The notes under the pieces: model-generated
The model's input: the letters and a program-made list of their open reading frames with translations, nothing else
What the model was told of the DNA's origin: nothing
The model's database searches: none
Source: Massilia aquatica
Lineage (GTDB): Bacteria > Pseudomonadota > Gammaproteobacteria > Burkholderiales > Burkholderiaceae_D
Direction of reading: 5' to 3'
DNA: 64,000 nucleotides
NCBI RefSeq assembly: GCF_011682045.1
Contig: NZ_VVIW01000005.1
Location: 186,001-250,000, forward strand
Part shown: positions 44,501 through 52,803 of the stretch, piece by piece
Position numbering within the stretch: position 1 is the stretch's first letter
Layout of the letters: each line of letters opens with the position of its first letter
Program-made: the position numbers and the translations under genes

Positions 44501-45268
44501 GTCGATGCAGATGCCCGGTTTACGCAGGCCTTGCTGGCGCACGCTGATGCGTTCGATCTGCAGCAAGGTGTCGAGGGCGTGCACGATGCCTTTGCTGGCC
44601 ACCAGGAAGTCGATGAAGGGAGTTCCATCGGACGGCGCCAACAGGTCGTCGAAGGTGCTCGATAGTGCCAGCAGGACGATGTCGGAGGCGGCGGAACCGT
44701 CGCGCTGCCCGTGCTCGATGCGCTGCGCCGCCTCTTCCATCGCCGGGCGCCACCCTGACGCCGAAAGCGCGGGACTGAGCGGCGCGCATTGCCGCGCATG
44801 GGCCAGGAACAGGTTCCAGCTGGCGCCGGCGTCGATGACCGGCGCCGTGCCCGGGAAGCGGCGCGAGGGCAGGGCCAGCGCCATCATCGTCGCTGGCACG
44901 TCGATCAGCGGCGAGACTGCCAGCCAGGGGGCGATGTCGGACGCAGGCGCGGGCGCCGCCAGGGGCACTGGCGCGGCAGCCGCTGGCGCTGATGCCGCGA
45001 CCGCAGCAGCTGGTGCTGATGCCGCGACCGCAGCCGCTGGCGCTGCCGCTACTGGTGCGCCGGCCCCGGTTTCGGCATAGCCCTTGCCGGTTTTTTCGCG
45101 TATCAGTTTAGCCATTGCCGCGCCGGCCGTGACGGCATCGGCATGGTTCTTGGTCTGGGCCTTGCCCGCCGTGCCGATCTTGCCGAAGCAGACCGTGACA
45201 TCGCTGCCGTCCTGGCTCACTTCCCAGAATTTACTGGAAACGCCATCGCTCAATTCAAATCGTCGCAT
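41531..45268 (-). CDS. WGR-DUF4132 protein, array copy 1 (MolR/YehI-like)
   Basis: 1245 residues. WGR domain at about 1-70 (MRRFELSDGVSSKFWEV, FGKIGTAGKAQ), then an Ala-rich linker built from nine-residue repeats (AAVAASAPA type, about 72-112). A long helical-repeat region follows (about 115-850), including SRRFPGTAP near 134 and NPEHAACGLIAPALGKAG near 690. The most conserved block is C-terminal: LLDFGPRQFRVGFDETLKP, HPLVRHLVQRLVWGAY (about 1033), RIGIPHALDLP (about 1090), GRDTYTLT and the end ASELIRDMEALCA. AGGA precedes the ATG by seven bases. WGR domains often bind nucleic acid or sit in stress-related proteins; no enzymatic motif was identified in DUF4132. Confidence 0.85.
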   Translation of the reverse strand: MRRFELSDGVSSKFWEVSQDGSDVTVCFGKIGTAGKAQTKNHADAVTAGAAMAKLIREKTGKGYAETGAGAPVAAAPAAAVAASAPAAAVAASAPAAAAPVPLAAPAPASDIAPWLAVSPLIDVPATMMALALPSRRFPGTAPVIDAGASWNLFLAHARQCAPLSPALSASGWRPAMEEAAQRIEHGQRDGSAASDIVLLALSSTFDDLLAPSDGTPFIDFLVASKGIVHALDTLLQIERISVRQQGLRKPGICIDDDAEQWFAPTENVFGKTELALRAHLAHAPQDVWDACVQLVRDRLPSLAAHRQGLFGVLLPDAPGLSDAIVAAAGPVYPTSMAWLRLTVRDAASMRALDTIKACDDFYLFAWYDKPEMIATAIQDRGTDAVAALRDGVGADLAADAIASIGTPEAIRALASIAAKKAIKRLASASARWPLAAIAGLAELIATDKRAPGAARSVLAALVPQHLAALPALTPWLSAAAVKVLDGLAGRLEAPADAADAGDLPSVLANPPWLARTKSASKALTLEILPLAPVERWSDAERQRVLRERRLILYTGGGSGFKTPNDAAAIAAGDVAGVVACWEAYRQRGHEMANSVHAIAKLPPPFNAAVWAVMAKYDINSPGHAIGSMGIDALPGLVVMCERRPAEELKYAMYFSAVELAAPVARALAVLKSKAVRDMARNWLLANPEHAACGLIAPALGKAGAARDAAASALRLLAANGHEAMLIAVAGRYGQEAVNAAMRAMLDEDPLDRFPSKIAALPAFWMPRSWARPHLAANGKPLPDEVLDLIGVMLRFPQADGVYAGIDQVRQACTPDSLSRFAWDLFSAWSDAGGDARNNWAFTALGLFGGDDCARKLTPLIRAWPGESQSARAIAGLDILATIGTDLALMLLNGIAQKVKFKALQDNARDKIAQIAEARNLSTDELEDRLAPDLGLDGDGALLLDFGPRQFRVGFDETLKPCVRDASGLRLADLPKPNKSDDAVLSAAATERFKALKKDARSIAEQQVLRLEMAMCAQRRWEPAIFQRFLAGHPLVRHLVQRLVWGAYDMEPGASHGGRLLGCFRVGPDGDLTDAADDAWQLPQGDNIRIGIPHALDLPAQEAAGFGQLLADYELVQPFAQIGRDTYTLTADELAASALTRWEGIEVPVGRLLGLAHKGWERGDAQDAGFVFDFNRPLGDGRTVALRFGPGLMLGSIMDSEDQVMEQVSIGSAGSWSSFDKGQPLSTLSPIAASELIRDMEALCA
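44976..45044. repeat. 27-base tandem repeat in the copy 1 linker
   Basis: Two near-identical 27-base units (44976-45002 and 45003-45029, two differences) and a 15-base partial third unit (45030-45044) encode the repeated Ala-rich linker between WGR and the helical region. Being a multiple of three, the unit can expand or contract without breaking the frame. Confidence 0.8.
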
Positions 45269-45301
45269 TGTTCATCCTGAATGTAAAAGTGTGGTCGCGC
45301 C

Positions 45302-48300
45302 TCAGGCGCACAAATCTTGCATGTCGCGTATCAGTTCACTGGCGACGATGGAGCCCAGCGTCGACAGGGGGTAACAGGCCGCTTTTCCGTTGACTGTGTG
45401 ACCGTCCGTGACGCGCACTTCCTTCAAGCGCTGTTCCGGCTCGTGCTCTGGCATGCCGACGATCAGGCCGGGGTCGAGGTGCAGTTCGAGCAGGCGGCCG
45501 TCGCCGAGCGGCTTGTAGAACTCCCCGATCCAGCCGCCGTCCTGCGGCTCTCCGCGACGCCAGCCTTTGTTTGCCAGGCCCAGTACGCGTCCCGTTGGTA
45601 CCTTCTGGCTGTCCCAGCGCACCAACACGAGCGCACCCGATTCCGCCTCGGTGAGCGCGTATGTGTCGCGCCCGATCTGGGCAAACGGTTGCAGCAGTTC
45701 GTAGTCGGCAAACAGCTGGCCGAAGGCGCTTGCCTCGGCGGGCGGCAGGTCGAGCGCATGCGGGATGCCGATCGTTGCCTCCGGCGGCAGCTCGAACGCT
45801 TCGTCGGCGGCGCTGGTCAGCGTCCCGTCGGACCCCACACGAAAGCACCCGATCAGGCGCGCGTGCGGGCCTGCCGCGTAGGCGCCCCACACCAGCCGCT
45901 GCACCAGGTGGCGCACCAGCGGATGGCCCGCGAGGAAGGTGAAGAAGACCTGCGGCTGCCAGCGCCGCTGCGTGCACATCGCCTGCTCCAGCCGCAGCAC
46001 CTGCTGCACGGCGATGGTACGCGCATCCTTCTTGAGTAGCTTGAAGCGCTCATGCGCCACGCCGGACAATGCGTCGTCGTCGATTTTTTTGGGCTTGGGC
46101 AGGTCGGCCAGGCGCGCGCCGTCGGCATCGCGCACATACGGCTTGAGCGTTTCGTCGAAGCCGACGCGGAACTGGCGTGGGCCGAAGTCGAGCAGCAAGG
46201 CGCCGTCATCATCCAGGCCCAGGTCGGGCGCGAGGCGGTCTTCCAGTTCGTCGACGCCCAGCTTGCGCGCTTCGGCGATCTGGGCGATCTTCTCGCGCGC
46301 GTTGTCCTGCAGGGCCTTGAACTTGACCTTTTGAGCGATCCCGTTGAGCAGCATCAGCGCGGTGTCGGTCCCGATCTCGCACAGGATGTCCAGGCCCACG
46401 ATGGCGCGCTGGTGCTGGCTTTCGCCCGGCCAGGCGCGGATCAGCGGCGTGAGCCTGCGCGCGATGTCGTCGTTGCCGAACAGGCGCAGGGCACTGAATG
46501 CCCAATTTTCCTTCACATCGGCGCCGGCGTCGGTCCACGCGGTAAACAAGTCCCAGGCAAAATCGGCGAGCGAGGCGCTGGTGCAGGCTTGGCGCAGCTG
46601 CTCGATGCCGGGGTACACACCGTCGGTCTGGGGAAAACGCAGCATCACGCCGATGGGGTCGAGCGCCGCGTCGGGCAAGGCCTTGCCGTTGCCGGTCAGG
46701 CGCGGACGGGTCCAGTTACGCGGCATCCAGAAGGCCGGCAGGGGGCCGATTTTGGCGGGCAGCCGGTCGAGCGGATCTTCGTCGAGCAGGGCGCGCAAGG
46801 CCGCGCTGACGTCGCTCTGCCGGTAGCGGCTGGCCACCTCGGTGAGCAGCGCTTCGTGGCCGCCGTCGGCCAGCAGGCGCAGGGCGCGGGCGGCGGGGTC
46901 GCGCGCGCTGCCGGCTTTGCCGAGGGCCCGCGCAATCAGGCCGCAGGCGGCATGCTCCGGATTGGCCAGCAGCCATGTGCGCGCCAGCTCGCGCACGGTT
47001 TTGCTCTTAAGGGTCGTGTACGCGCGCGCAACCGGCGCTGCCAGGGCAACCGCACCGAAGCAGCGGGCGTAAGGCAGTTCGTCGGCCGGCCGCCGTTCGC
47101 ACATGGCGACCAGCGCCGGCAGGCCGGCCAGGCCCAATGTGGCGATGGCGTAGCCGGGCGAGTTGATCTCGTATTTGGACATGGCGCTCCACACGGCCGC
47201 GTTGAACGGCGCCGGCATGTCGGCAATCGCATGCACGCAACCGCCAATTTCGTAGCCGCCGACCGAATAGGCTTCCCACAGGGCCACGACCTGGGCGACA
47301 TCGCCCGCCGCGATGGCCGCCCCCGCGTCGGCCGGTCCGGGATAGCGTTTCCAGTTGTACGGCCAGGCGTTGTAGCGTTTTTGCTTGAGCAGCTCCTGGC
47401 GCTCGTCCTCGGTCCAGCGGATTACCGGCGCCAGGTCCAGCGGCGCGAGCGTGAAGACTTTTGCGCCCGGCTTGGACGGGGACAGCCACGGTGGACTTGA
47501 CAGTACCGCCGGCAGCTCGGCCAGGCCAGCCAGGTCGGCCGGCGCGGCCGCGCGCGCGCCCACGGCATCGAGCAGCGCGGCCGCAGGCGCAGAAATCCAG
47601 GGCTTGACGGCCGCCACGTCGTCCGCATGGTCCAGCACCAGGTCGGCAAGTACCGCACTTGCCGCGGCCGGCGCCTGCTTTGCGGCGGCCAGCTCGGACA
47701 GGGCGGCCAGTGCCGCAGATGGCCAGCGCTTCGCCGCCGACGCCAGGCGCTTGAGCGACTTCTTGCTCGCTTCGCAGGCCAGGGCCAGGGCGCGCAACGC
47801 GTCGGGCGTGCCGATATGGGCCAGCGCTTCGCCGGTCGCATCGATGCCGGCGCCGTCCTTCAACACATCGACCGCCCCGACGCCGCGCTCCTGCACCAGG
47901 GTGGCCACGGCGGCGGGCAGGTTGTAAAAGAAGTGAACCGCGTAGGTGCCGGTGGAAGGCACGAACGGATCGAGCGCCTGCAAGGCCGCTGGTGCGCTGG
48001 CGGAGAGGCGCAGCCAGGCGGCCGTGTCGACCTCCTGCTGCGCGAGCGCGAGGGCCAGCGCGTCCGACAGCTCGGGCAGCTCGGGCAGCAGCACCCCGAA
48101 CAGCGGCTGGCGGCGCACCGGTAATGTGGGCAGCGCCGCGCGGATCATGCCGGCGCACTGCTCCCATACCTCCTGCGGGGCGTGCGCCAGGTGCGCGCGC
48201 ATTGCCAGCTCGGTCGATCCGAAGTCGACATTCGATGGCGAATACGAGCCAAAGCCTTGCTCGCCCATGTACCAGCACATCCCATACTGGTTATTGATCT

Positions 48301-48970
48301 CCTGGATGCTCACGCGTTCCATGTCGATCAAAACCTGCAACGCATACGGCAAGCCTTTGTCGGCCACCAGGAAGTCTAGGAAGGGTGCGCCATCCGACGC
48401 CGCCAGCTTGTCTTCGACCAGGGTCGATACCGCCAGCAGCACCAGGTCGGACGCGGCGGAGCCGCTGCGCAAGTCGCCGCGGATGCGAGCAATGGCTTCG
48501 CTCACGGCATCCTGGAAGCTGACGGGGGAGTTGTCGGGGGCGACGTCGGCGTAGCGCTGCACACGCGCGGCAAACAGCGTCCAGCAGGCCGCCGCATCGG
48601 CGTTCGGCGGCGCACCGGGGAAGCGGCGCGAAGCCATGGCCCTGGCCGCGAGAGTGGGTGGCAGCTCGATCAGCGGGGCGACGGCCAGCCATGGCGCGAT
48701 CTCGCCTGTTGGCGGCGTGGAGGAGGGCGGGACGAGCGGTTGCGGCGGTGTTGGACCTTCGCCCGCATTGGTTTCGGCGTAACCCTTGGCGCTTTTTTCG
48801 CGAATGAGTTTTTCCATTGACGCCGCAGCTTTACCTGCATCGGCATGATGCCTGGTCTGGCTGGTGCCGGCGCTGCCGATCCTGCCGTAGCAGACGTTGA
48901 CGTCGCTGCCGTCCTGGCTTATCTGCCAGAATTTGTGGGACGCCCCATCGCTCAATTCAAATCGCCGCAT
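45302..48970 (-). CDS. WGR-DUF4132 protein, array copy 2
   Basis: 1222 residues with the same plan as copy 1. WGR at about 1-70 (MRRFELSDGASHKFW, YGRIGSAGTSQ), then a short Pro-rich linker (PPQPLVPPSSTPP) without the Ala repeats of copy 1, then the helical region with SRRFPGAPP. The middle has YNAWPYNWKRYPGPADAG and NSPGYAIATLGLAGLPALVAM. The C-terminus HPLVRHLVQRLVWGAY, IGIPHALDLPP, GRDTYALT and ASELIRDMQDLCA is nearly the same as in copies 1, 3 and 6. The start is 33 bases upstream-separated from copy 1; GGAG precedes it. Probably cytoplasmic. Confidence 0.85.
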   Translation of the reverse strand: MRRFELSDGASHKFWQISQDGSDVNVCYGRIGSAGTSQTRHHADAGKAAASMEKLIREKSAKGYAETNAGEGPTPPQPLVPPSSTPPTGEIAPWLAVAPLIELPPTLAARAMASRRFPGAPPNADAAACWTLFAARVQRYADVAPDNSPVSFQDAVSEAIARIRGDLRSGSAASDLVLLAVSTLVEDKLAASDGAPFLDFLVADKGLPYALQVLIDMERVSIQEINNQYGMCWYMGEQGFGSYSPSNVDFGSTELAMRAHLAHAPQEVWEQCAGMIRAALPTLPVRRQPLFGVLLPELPELSDALALALAQQEVDTAAWLRLSASAPAALQALDPFVPSTGTYAVHFFYNLPAAVATLVQERGVGAVDVLKDGAGIDATGEALAHIGTPDALRALALACEASKKSLKRLASAAKRWPSAALAALSELAAAKQAPAAASAVLADLVLDHADDVAAVKPWISAPAAALLDAVGARAAAPADLAGLAELPAVLSSPPWLSPSKPGAKVFTLAPLDLAPVIRWTEDERQELLKQKRYNAWPYNWKRYPGPADAGAAIAAGDVAQVVALWEAYSVGGYEIGGCVHAIADMPAPFNAAVWSAMSKYEINSPGYAIATLGLAGLPALVAMCERRPADELPYARCFGAVALAAPVARAYTTLKSKTVRELARTWLLANPEHAACGLIARALGKAGSARDPAARALRLLADGGHEALLTEVASRYRQSDVSAALRALLDEDPLDRLPAKIGPLPAFWMPRNWTRPRLTGNGKALPDAALDPIGVMLRFPQTDGVYPGIEQLRQACTSASLADFAWDLFTAWTDAGADVKENWAFSALRLFGNDDIARRLTPLIRAWPGESQHQRAIVGLDILCEIGTDTALMLLNGIAQKVKFKALQDNAREKIAQIAEARKLGVDELEDRLAPDLGLDDDGALLLDFGPRQFRVGFDETLKPYVRDADGARLADLPKPKKIDDDALSGVAHERFKLLKKDARTIAVQQVLRLEQAMCTQRRWQPQVFFTFLAGHPLVRHLVQRLVWGAYAAGPHARLIGCFRVGSDGTLTSAADEAFELPPEATIGIPHALDLPPAEASAFGQLFADYELLQPFAQIGRDTYALTEAESGALVLVRWDSQKVPTGRVLGLANKGWRRGEPQDGGWIGEFYKPLGDGRLLELHLDPGLIVGMPEHEPEQRLKEVRVTDGHTVNGKAACYPLSTLGSIVASELIRDMQDLCA

Positions 48971-49007
48971 TCTATCTCCGTAAAGTTACAACGTGTGCGT
49001 GCCCGTC

Positions 49008-52000
49008 TCAGGCGCACAGTCTCTGCATGTCGCGAATCAGTTCACTGGCGGCGATCGGATCGAGCGTCGACAGCGGCTCAGGTTCGTCAATGCCGCCCCA
49101 GCTACCGGGCACGCCGACAGTGAGCTGCTCGAGGGTCTGTTCGGGGAACTCGTCCACCAGGCCGGCGACGATGCCCGGCTCGAAGCGCAGGTTGACCACG
49201 CGGCCATCGCCAAGCGCCTTGGTGAAGTCGAGGATGCTGCCGCCGTCGAGCGGGCGACCACGCCGCCAGCCCTTGTTGACCATGCCCAGCACGCGCCCGC
49301 TCGGCACGGTGATGTCTTTCCATCGCAGCAGCGCAACGGCGCTCAGTTCCGCAGCGGTGAGCGCATAGGTGTCGCGCCCGATCTGGGCGAATGGCTGCAT
49401 CAGCTCATAGTCGGCGAACAGCTGCGCAAAGGCGGCGGCATCGCTGGCCGGCAGGTCGATCGCATGCGGGATGCCGACGCGGACGTTCGCGCCTTGCGGC
49501 AGCACGAACGCATCGTCGGCGGCGTCGGTCATGCCACCGTCGGGGCCAACGCGCAGGCAGGCGAGCAAGCGTCCGCCGTGGCTGGCGTCTGCCTCGACTT
49601 CATACACGCCCCATACCAGCCGCTGCACCAAATGGCGTAGCAATGGATGATGCGCCAGGAAGTCGAAGAATACGTGTGGATCCCAGCGGCGCTGGGCGCA
49701 CATGGCCACTTCCAGCCGCACCACCTGCTGGGCGGCGATCGTTCGCGCATCCTTCTTGAGCAGCTTGTAGCGCTCGACCGCCGCAGCGGCCAGTGTGGCG
49801 TCGTCGGATTTTTTAGGCTTGGGCAGGTCGGCCAGGCGCGCACCGTCGTCATCGCGCACGAATGGCTTGAGCGCCTCGTCGAAACCGACCAGAAAGCGGC
49901 GCGGGCCGAAGTCGAGGACCAGGGTGCCCGCTTCATCCAGGCCCAGGTCGGGCGCGAGCCGGTCCTCCAGTTCTTCGCTGGTCAGGTTGCGTGCTTCGGC
50001 GATCTGGGCGATCTTTTCGCGCGCGTTGTCCTGCAAGCCCTTGAACTTGACCTTTTGCGCAATGCCGTTCAGGAGCATGAGGGCGGTATCGGTGCCGATC
50101 GCGGCCAGCACATCGAGCCCGGCCACCGCACGCGCATGCTGGCTCTCGCCTGGCCAGGTGCGGATCATCGGGGTCAGCTTGCGCGCCACGTCGTCGTTGC
50201 CGAACACGCGCAGCGCGCCATAGGCCCAGCTCTCTTTCGGGTCGGCGCCGGCGTCGAGCCAGGCGCGGAACAGGTCCCACGCAAAGTCGGCCAGCGAGGC
50301 CGGCGTACAGGCATCGCGCACCTGATGCAGGCCGGCGTAGACGCCGTCTTCCTGCGGAAAACGCAGCATGGCGCCGAGCGGATCGAGTGCGCTGTCGGGC
50401 AGCACCTTGACGCTACCGGCCAGGCGCGGACGGTTCCAGTTGCGTGGCAACCAGAAGGCGGGCAGGGGGTCGATCCTGGCCGGATGGCGATCGAGCGGGT
50501 CTTCATCGAGCATGGCCTCGATGGCGGCGTTGACGGCGTCCTGCTGGTAGCGGCTTGCGGTATCGGTCACGATCCCACGGTGCCCGTTCACTGCCAGCAG
50601 CTGCAGGATTGCCACGGCGGCATTGCGCGCCGCGCCGGGTTTGCCCAGCGCCGGGGCGATCATGGCGCAGGCCGCGTAGTCCGGATTGGCCAGCAGCCAG
50701 CGGCGCGCGATGGCGCGCAGGGACTTGTTTTTTCCGCTGGCGCAGATGCGCCCCATCAGCTGCGCCAGTTCGACGCTACCGAAGTACATCGCATACGGCA
50801 GCTCGTCGGCCGGATTGCGCTCGCACATGAGCATCAGCGCCGGCAGGCTCTCCACGCCCAGGGTGGCGAAGGCGTAGCCGGGCGAGTTGATGTCATGACC
50901 GGCCATGGCGGTCCACACTGCCGCGTTGAACGGGGCGGGCAGGTCGGCGATGGCGTGCACGCAGCCGCCGATGTCGTTATTCTCTTCGGCGTAATGCGCC
51001 CACAGCGCGACCACGGCCTGCACATCGCCCGCGGCGATAGCATCGGCCGTGCCTTGCGGGCCGTCGAAACGCTCGGCGTCGTAGGGCCAGGCGTTGTAGC
51101 GCTGGTCGGCCAGCAGGCGCTGACGCTGCTGCTCGGTCCAGCGCGTGCAGGGCGCCAGCGGCAGCGCTGCCAGCACCAGCGGTTTTGGGACCGGCTTGGG
51201 CGGCGCCATCCACGGCGGGTTGGCCAGCACCGTTGGCAGTTCGCCCGCATCGGCGGCGTCGAGCGATGCTGCGAATTTTCCGGCCATCTCGGCCAGCAGC
51301 CGCGCTCCCGGGGCGGATATCCACGGCGTGATCGCCGGCACCGCACCGGAATGGTCCAGCACCAGGCTGGCGAGGGTGGAACGCAAGGCTGGTGGTAAGG
51401 CCGGGTCGGCGGCGACCAGTTCCGACAGGGCGGCCATGGCGGCCAGCGGCCAGCGCTGCGTCGCCATTGTCAGTCGTGGCAGCGACTTTTTGGTGACATT
51501 GCAGACCTTCGCCAGCGCGCGCACGGCGTCCGGCGTGCCGATGCAGGCCAGCGCGTCGCCGGCGGCGTCGGCGCCGGCCGCTATTTCGAGCTGCGCGACC
51601 GCGTCGACGCCATGTTCCAGCACTAGCGCGGCCACCACGGACGGCATGTTGTAGAACAGGTTGCGTGCGTACTCGTCGTATCTTGGTTCGAACGGCTCCA
51701 CCGCCTGCAGGCTGGCCGGATCACGCGCGGTCAGGCGCAGCCAACCGCTCGGGTTGTACGGATGCTGCGCGAGCTTGAGGATCAGCGCGTCCGATAGTGC
51801 CGGTTCCTCGGGCAGCAGCAAGGCGCACAGCGGCTGGCGGTATATGGATAACGTGGGCAGGCCGTCGCGCAGCAGTTGCGCGCATTGCTGCCACAGGTCT
51901 TCCGGCGCCCAGGCCAGATGCGAGCGAAACGCCAGTTCGGTCGCGCCGAAACTGCTGCGCGAGGACCCGTACGACAGGTCGATCTCGTCGCTGATAAACC

Positions 52001-52766
52001 AGTGACTGGTAAAGCGGTTGCGCTCTTCGCGAATGCTCATCCTCTCCATTTGCAGCAGCACGCCGATGGCATGCGTAAGGCCCTTGTCGGCGACCATGAA
52101 GTCGAGGAAGGGCGCGCCTTGCGCCGGCGCCAGCTTGTTCTCGAAACGGGTCGAGAGCGCCAGCAGGACCGCGTCCGACAGCGCCGATCCGCTGCGCAGG
52201 TCCTGTTCGATGCGCTGCATCGCTTCGGTCACGGCGGCGCGATATTGTTGGTGCGAGTGTTTGGGGTCGGCCGGATCGTAGGCGCGCGCCAGCGACAGGA
52301 ACTGCATCCAGCAAGCGCCGGCGTCGGCGTTCGGCTGGCGTCCGGGGAAGCGGCGCGAGGGCAGGGCCTGGGCGGCGAATGCGGCTGGCATGTCGACCAG
52401 TGCGCCGGCGGCCAGCCAGGGCGCGATGGCGTCCGATGGCGCTGGCGGCGCCGCTGGTGGGGAAGGCGGCGTAACCGGTACTGGGGGTGCGGCGGGTGCT
52501 GTCACCGGGGCCTTGGCCACCTTTGGCGTTGCGGCGACTGTGGAAAGTGCGGTCGCACCGCTGGTCACTTCGGCATACCCTTTGCCTGTCTTTTCGCGTA
52601 TCAGCTTGTCCATTGCGGCGCCGGCCTTTGCCGCATCGGCGTGATTCTTGCACTGGGTGGTGCCGGCGGTGCCGATTTTTCCGTAGCAGACCGTCAGGTC
52701 GCTGCCGTCCTGGCTGATTTCCCAGAATTTGTTCGAAGTCCCGTCGCTCAATTCAAATCGCCGCAT
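49008..52766 (-). CDS. WGR-DUF4132 protein, array copy 3
   Basis: 1252 residues from the Met at 52766 (MRRFELSDGTSNKFWEI), the same start point as in copies 1 and 2; an upstream in-frame start at 52781 adds five residues. WGR signature YGKIGTAGTTQ, then a Val/Thr/Ala/Pro linker (about 75-125), then SRRFPGRQP. The middle reads YNAWPYDAERFDGPQGT and the C-terminus HPLLRHLVQRLVWGVY, RVGIPHAIDLP, GRDTYALT and ASELIRDMQRLCA. The gap to copy 2 is 37 bases. Complete open frame, no disruption seen. Confidence 0.85.
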   Translation of the reverse strand: MRRFELSDGTSNKFWEISQDGSDLTVCYGKIGTAGTTQCKNHADAAKAGAAMDKLIREKTGKGYAEVTSGATALSTVAATPKVAKAPVTAPAAPPVPVTPPSPPAAPPAPSDAIAPWLAAGALVDMPAAFAAQALPSRRFPGRQPNADAGACWMQFLSLARAYDPADPKHSHQQYRAAVTEAMQRIEQDLRSGSALSDAVLLALSTRFENKLAPAQGAPFLDFMVADKGLTHAIGVLLQMERMSIREERNRFTSHWFISDEIDLSYGSSRSSFGATELAFRSHLAWAPEDLWQQCAQLLRDGLPTLSIYRQPLCALLLPEEPALSDALILKLAQHPYNPSGWLRLTARDPASLQAVEPFEPRYDEYARNLFYNMPSVVAALVLEHGVDAVAQLEIAAGADAAGDALACIGTPDAVRALAKVCNVTKKSLPRLTMATQRWPLAAMAALSELVAADPALPPALRSTLASLVLDHSGAVPAITPWISAPGARLLAEMAGKFAASLDAADAGELPTVLANPPWMAPPKPVPKPLVLAALPLAPCTRWTEQQRQRLLADQRYNAWPYDAERFDGPQGTADAIAAGDVQAVVALWAHYAEENNDIGGCVHAIADLPAPFNAAVWTAMAGHDINSPGYAFATLGVESLPALMLMCERNPADELPYAMYFGSVELAQLMGRICASGKNKSLRAIARRWLLANPDYAACAMIAPALGKPGAARNAAVAILQLLAVNGHRGIVTDTASRYQQDAVNAAIEAMLDEDPLDRHPARIDPLPAFWLPRNWNRPRLAGSVKVLPDSALDPLGAMLRFPQEDGVYAGLHQVRDACTPASLADFAWDLFRAWLDAGADPKESWAYGALRVFGNDDVARKLTPMIRTWPGESQHARAVAGLDVLAAIGTDTALMLLNGIAQKVKFKGLQDNAREKIAQIAEARNLTSEELEDRLAPDLGLDEAGTLVLDFGPRRFLVGFDEALKPFVRDDDGARLADLPKPKKSDDATLAAAAVERYKLLKKDARTIAAQQVVRLEVAMCAQRRWDPHVFFDFLAHHPLLRHLVQRLVWGVYEVEADASHGGRLLACLRVGPDGGMTDAADDAFVLPQGANVRVGIPHAIDLPASDAAAFAQLFADYELMQPFAQIGRDTYALTAAELSAVALLRWKDITVPSGRVLGMVNKGWRRGRPLDGGSILDFTKALGDGRVVNLRFEPGIVAGLVDEFPEQTLEQLTVGVPGSWGGIDEPEPLSTLDPIAASELIRDMQRLCA

Positions 52767-52803
52767 TGCCTGTCCTGTCATGATGATGTGTGTGCGTGCC
52801 GTC

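Noticed and set aside
41798-44665. A 955-codon open frame antisense to array copy 1, with similar ones opposite copies 2-6
   Set aside because: Each is a shadow of the real paralog; the repeated antisense frames resemble each other only because the sense genes do.
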